Assembly (NCBI GenBank): GCA_904420235.1
Contig: CAJFUS010000116.1
Span: 1-6,565 of the forward strand
Source of the DNA: Candidatus Neoanaerotignum tabaqchaliae
GTDB lineage: Bacteria; Bacillota; Clostridia; Lachnospirales; Anaerotignaceae
Length of the DNA: 6,565 nucleotides
Direction of reading: 5' to 3'
Part shown: piece by piece, positions 5,447 through 6,565 of the stretch
Numbering within the stretch: position 1 is the first letter of the stretch
How the letters are laid out: each line of letters begins with the position of its first letter
The notes under the pieces: model-generated
Databases searched by the model: none
The model's input: only the letters and a program-made list of their open reading frames with translations
Told to the model about the DNA's origin: nothing
Position numbers and translations under genes: made by a program

Positions 5447-5454
5447 ATGATGTT

Positions 5455-6540
5455 TTGATAAAAAAGGATTTTATGCTTAGAGCCATAGAGCTTGCCAAGA
5501 GAGGTGAAGGAAAGGTAAATCCCAACCCACTTGTAGGCGCCGTTATTGTTAAAGACGGCAGAATAATAAGCGAAGGCTGGCACCAGCATTACGGCGGATT
5601 TCATGCTGAGAGAAACGCAATTATGAATTGTGGTGAGGACATGGGCGGAGCAGATATTTATGTAACCCTTGAGCCCTGCTGCCACTATGGAAAAACTCCG
5701 CCATGTACAGAAATAATAATTGAAAGCGGCATAAAACGTGTTATTGTAGGCTCAAGAGACCCAAATCCTCTGGTGTCGGGCAAGGGCAACGATATTTTAA
5801 GGCAGAACGGAATTGAAGTGGTTGAGGATTTTTTAAAAGACCAGTGCGACGCCTTAAATTTAGTATTTTTTAAATATATATCAACCAAAATACCTTATGT
5901 ATCTCTTAAATATGCCATGACCCTTGACGGGAAAATAGCCACATCAACGGGAGAGTCTAAATGGATTACAAATGAAAAATCAAGAGAAAATGTCCATGTT
6001 CTAAGAAATAAATATATGGCTATAATGGCTGGCATAGGCACTGTTATAAGTGATAATCCAATGCTTAACTGCCGCATTGAGGGAGGAAGAAATCCCATAA
6101 GGGTTATATGCGACTCAAATCTCAAAATTCCGCTAAGCTCCAACATAGTTGAATCGGCGAAAGAGATAAAAACCATAATAGCCTGCTGTGAGGGTGATTA
6201 TGAAAATGAGGAAAGCCTGAAAAAAATGGGCTGCCGAATTATAAAAACAAAAAACGACAGCGGACATGTTGATTTAAAAGAGCTTATGGAATTTCTTGGA
6301 AATGAGGGTATTGACTCAGTGCTTGTGGAAGGCGGAGGTCAAATTAATTACAGTATCCTTAAAGCCGGAGTTGTTGACGAAATTAACGCCTATATAGCGG
6401 GGAAAATTTTCGGCGGAAACGGAAAAAGCCCGGTTTCAGGCGAAGGCGTTAAAAGCCTTTCAGAGGCATTTAGATTTAAACTTTATGATTGGGAAATGTT
6501 TGATGGAGATATGCTTTTGAGGTATTTAAAGGAGGATTAA
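5455..6540 (+). CDS. ribD: Bifunctional pyrimidine deaminase/reductase of riboflavin synthesis
   Basis: A 361-residue enzyme of typical RibD length. It deaminates 2,5-diamino-6-ribosylamino-4(3H)-pyrimidinone 5'-phosphate and then reduces the ribose side chain with NADPH, the second and third steps of riboflavin synthesis. The N-terminal deaminase domain (about 1-145) has NPNPLVGAVIV (22-32), the zinc and catalytic motif HAE (50-52, with E52 as proton shuttle) and PCCHYGKTPPC (74-84), so H50, C75 and C84 are the expected zinc ligands. The reductase domain (about 147-361) has SLKYAMTLDGKIAT (150-163), GIGTVISDNPML (193-204) and VEGGGQ (291-296). Both active sites look intact. The TTG start at 5455 is preferred on ribosome-binding-site spacing and family N-terminus. 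The same frame stays open back to 5305, but that part is translated riboswitch and terminator DNA. The last codons hold the ribE ribosome binding site. Confidence 0.95.
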   Translation: MIKKDFMLRAIELAKRGEGKVNPNPLVGAVIVKDGRIISEGWHQHYGGFHAERNAIMNCGEDMGGADIYVTLEPCCHYGKTPPCTEIIIESGIKRVIVGSRDPNPLVSGKGNDILRQNGIEVVEDFLKDQCDALNLVFFKYISTKIPYVSLKYAMTLDGKIATSTGESKWITNEKSRENVHVLRNKYMAIMAGIGTVISDNPMLNCRIEGGRNPIRVICDSNLKIPLSSNIVESAKEIKTIIACCEGDYENEESLKKMGCRIIKTKNDSGHVDLKELMEFLGNEGIDSVLVEGGGQINYSILKAGVVDEINAYIAGKIFGGNGKSPVSGEGVKSLSEAFRFKLYDWEMFDGDMLLRYLKED

Positions 6541-6542
6541 GT

Positions 6543-6565
6543 GTGTTTACCGGCATTGTTGAGGA
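6543..6565 (+). CDS. ribE: Riboflavin synthase alpha chain, first codons only
   Basis: Only the first 23 bases are in the window. From the GTG at 6543 they read MFTGIVE, the near-universal N-terminus of the riboflavin synthase alpha chain, which converts two 6,7-dimethyl-8-ribityllumazine molecules to riboflavin. AAAGGAGG (6528-6535), inside the end of ribD, lies 7 nt before the GTG. The genes are 2 nt apart, so translational coupling is likely. The order ribD-ribE after an FMN riboswitch matches Firmicute rib operons, where ribBA and ribH usually follow; they would lie beyond this window. Confidence 0.9.

Noticed and set aside
5305..5454. In-frame extension of ribD giving a hydrophobic N-terminal segment that resembles a membrane helix.
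   Set aside because: It is translated from the end of the FMN aptamer and the T-rich terminator, has no ribosome binding site at 5305, and RibD is a soluble enzyme whose conserved N-terminus begins near 5455.
1..6565. CRISPR arrays, insertion sequences, prophage genes, tRNA or rRNA genes.
   Set aside because: No spaced direct repeats, transposase or integrase motifs, or cloverleaf sequences were seen on either strand.

Overview
The window looks like a chromosomal segment from a strictly anaerobic, AT-rich Firmicute of the class Clostridia (Lachnospirales or Anaerotignum-like is a guess). This rests on AT-rich intergenic DNA, strong AGGAGG-type ribosome binding sites, near-consensus sigma-A promoters with TG-extended -10 boxes, a clostridial acyl-CoA dehydrogenase/ETF operon, a hybrid-cluster protein and an FMN-riboswitch-controlled rib operon. 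No mobile element, tRNA, rRNA or CRISPR array is visible.

Layout. Positions 1-243 are a leader with a 20-bp inverted repeat (76-95), a strong promoter (112-140) and a hairpin-prone 5' UTR. An operon on the + strand follows: acyl-CoA dehydrogenase (244-1386), etfB (1432-2232) and etfA (2254-3255), closed by a 9-bp GC-rich hairpin at 3275-3305. The 192-bp convergent gap to hcp holds two further hairpins and no gene. hcp lies on the - strand (5043-3448). A divergent control region (5044-5454) carries an hcp promoter with a Crp/Fnr-shaped operator, a rib promoter, an FMN riboswitch and an intrinsic terminator. ribD (5455-6540) follows, and the first codons of ribE (6543 to the window end) come two bases later.

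How the genes work together. The dehydrogenase and the two ETF subunits probably form one flavoprotein complex that reduces a short-chain enoyl-CoA with NADH, possibly coupled to ferredoxin reduction by flavin-based electron bifurcation. Hcp is an Fe-S enzyme against nitric oxide or hydroxylamine stress. RibD and RibE make riboflavin, the precursor of the FAD used by the dehydrogenase/ETF complex. The three units have separate promoters, and nothing in the sequence shows that they are co-regulated.

All the genes belong to known families, and I found no new multi-gene system. The points most worth a second look are regulatory: a TGTTG-N6-CAACA site centred at about -41.5 of the predicted hcp start, a 20-bp palindrome centred at about -61.5 of the dehydrogenase operon start, and the switching layout of the ribD leader.
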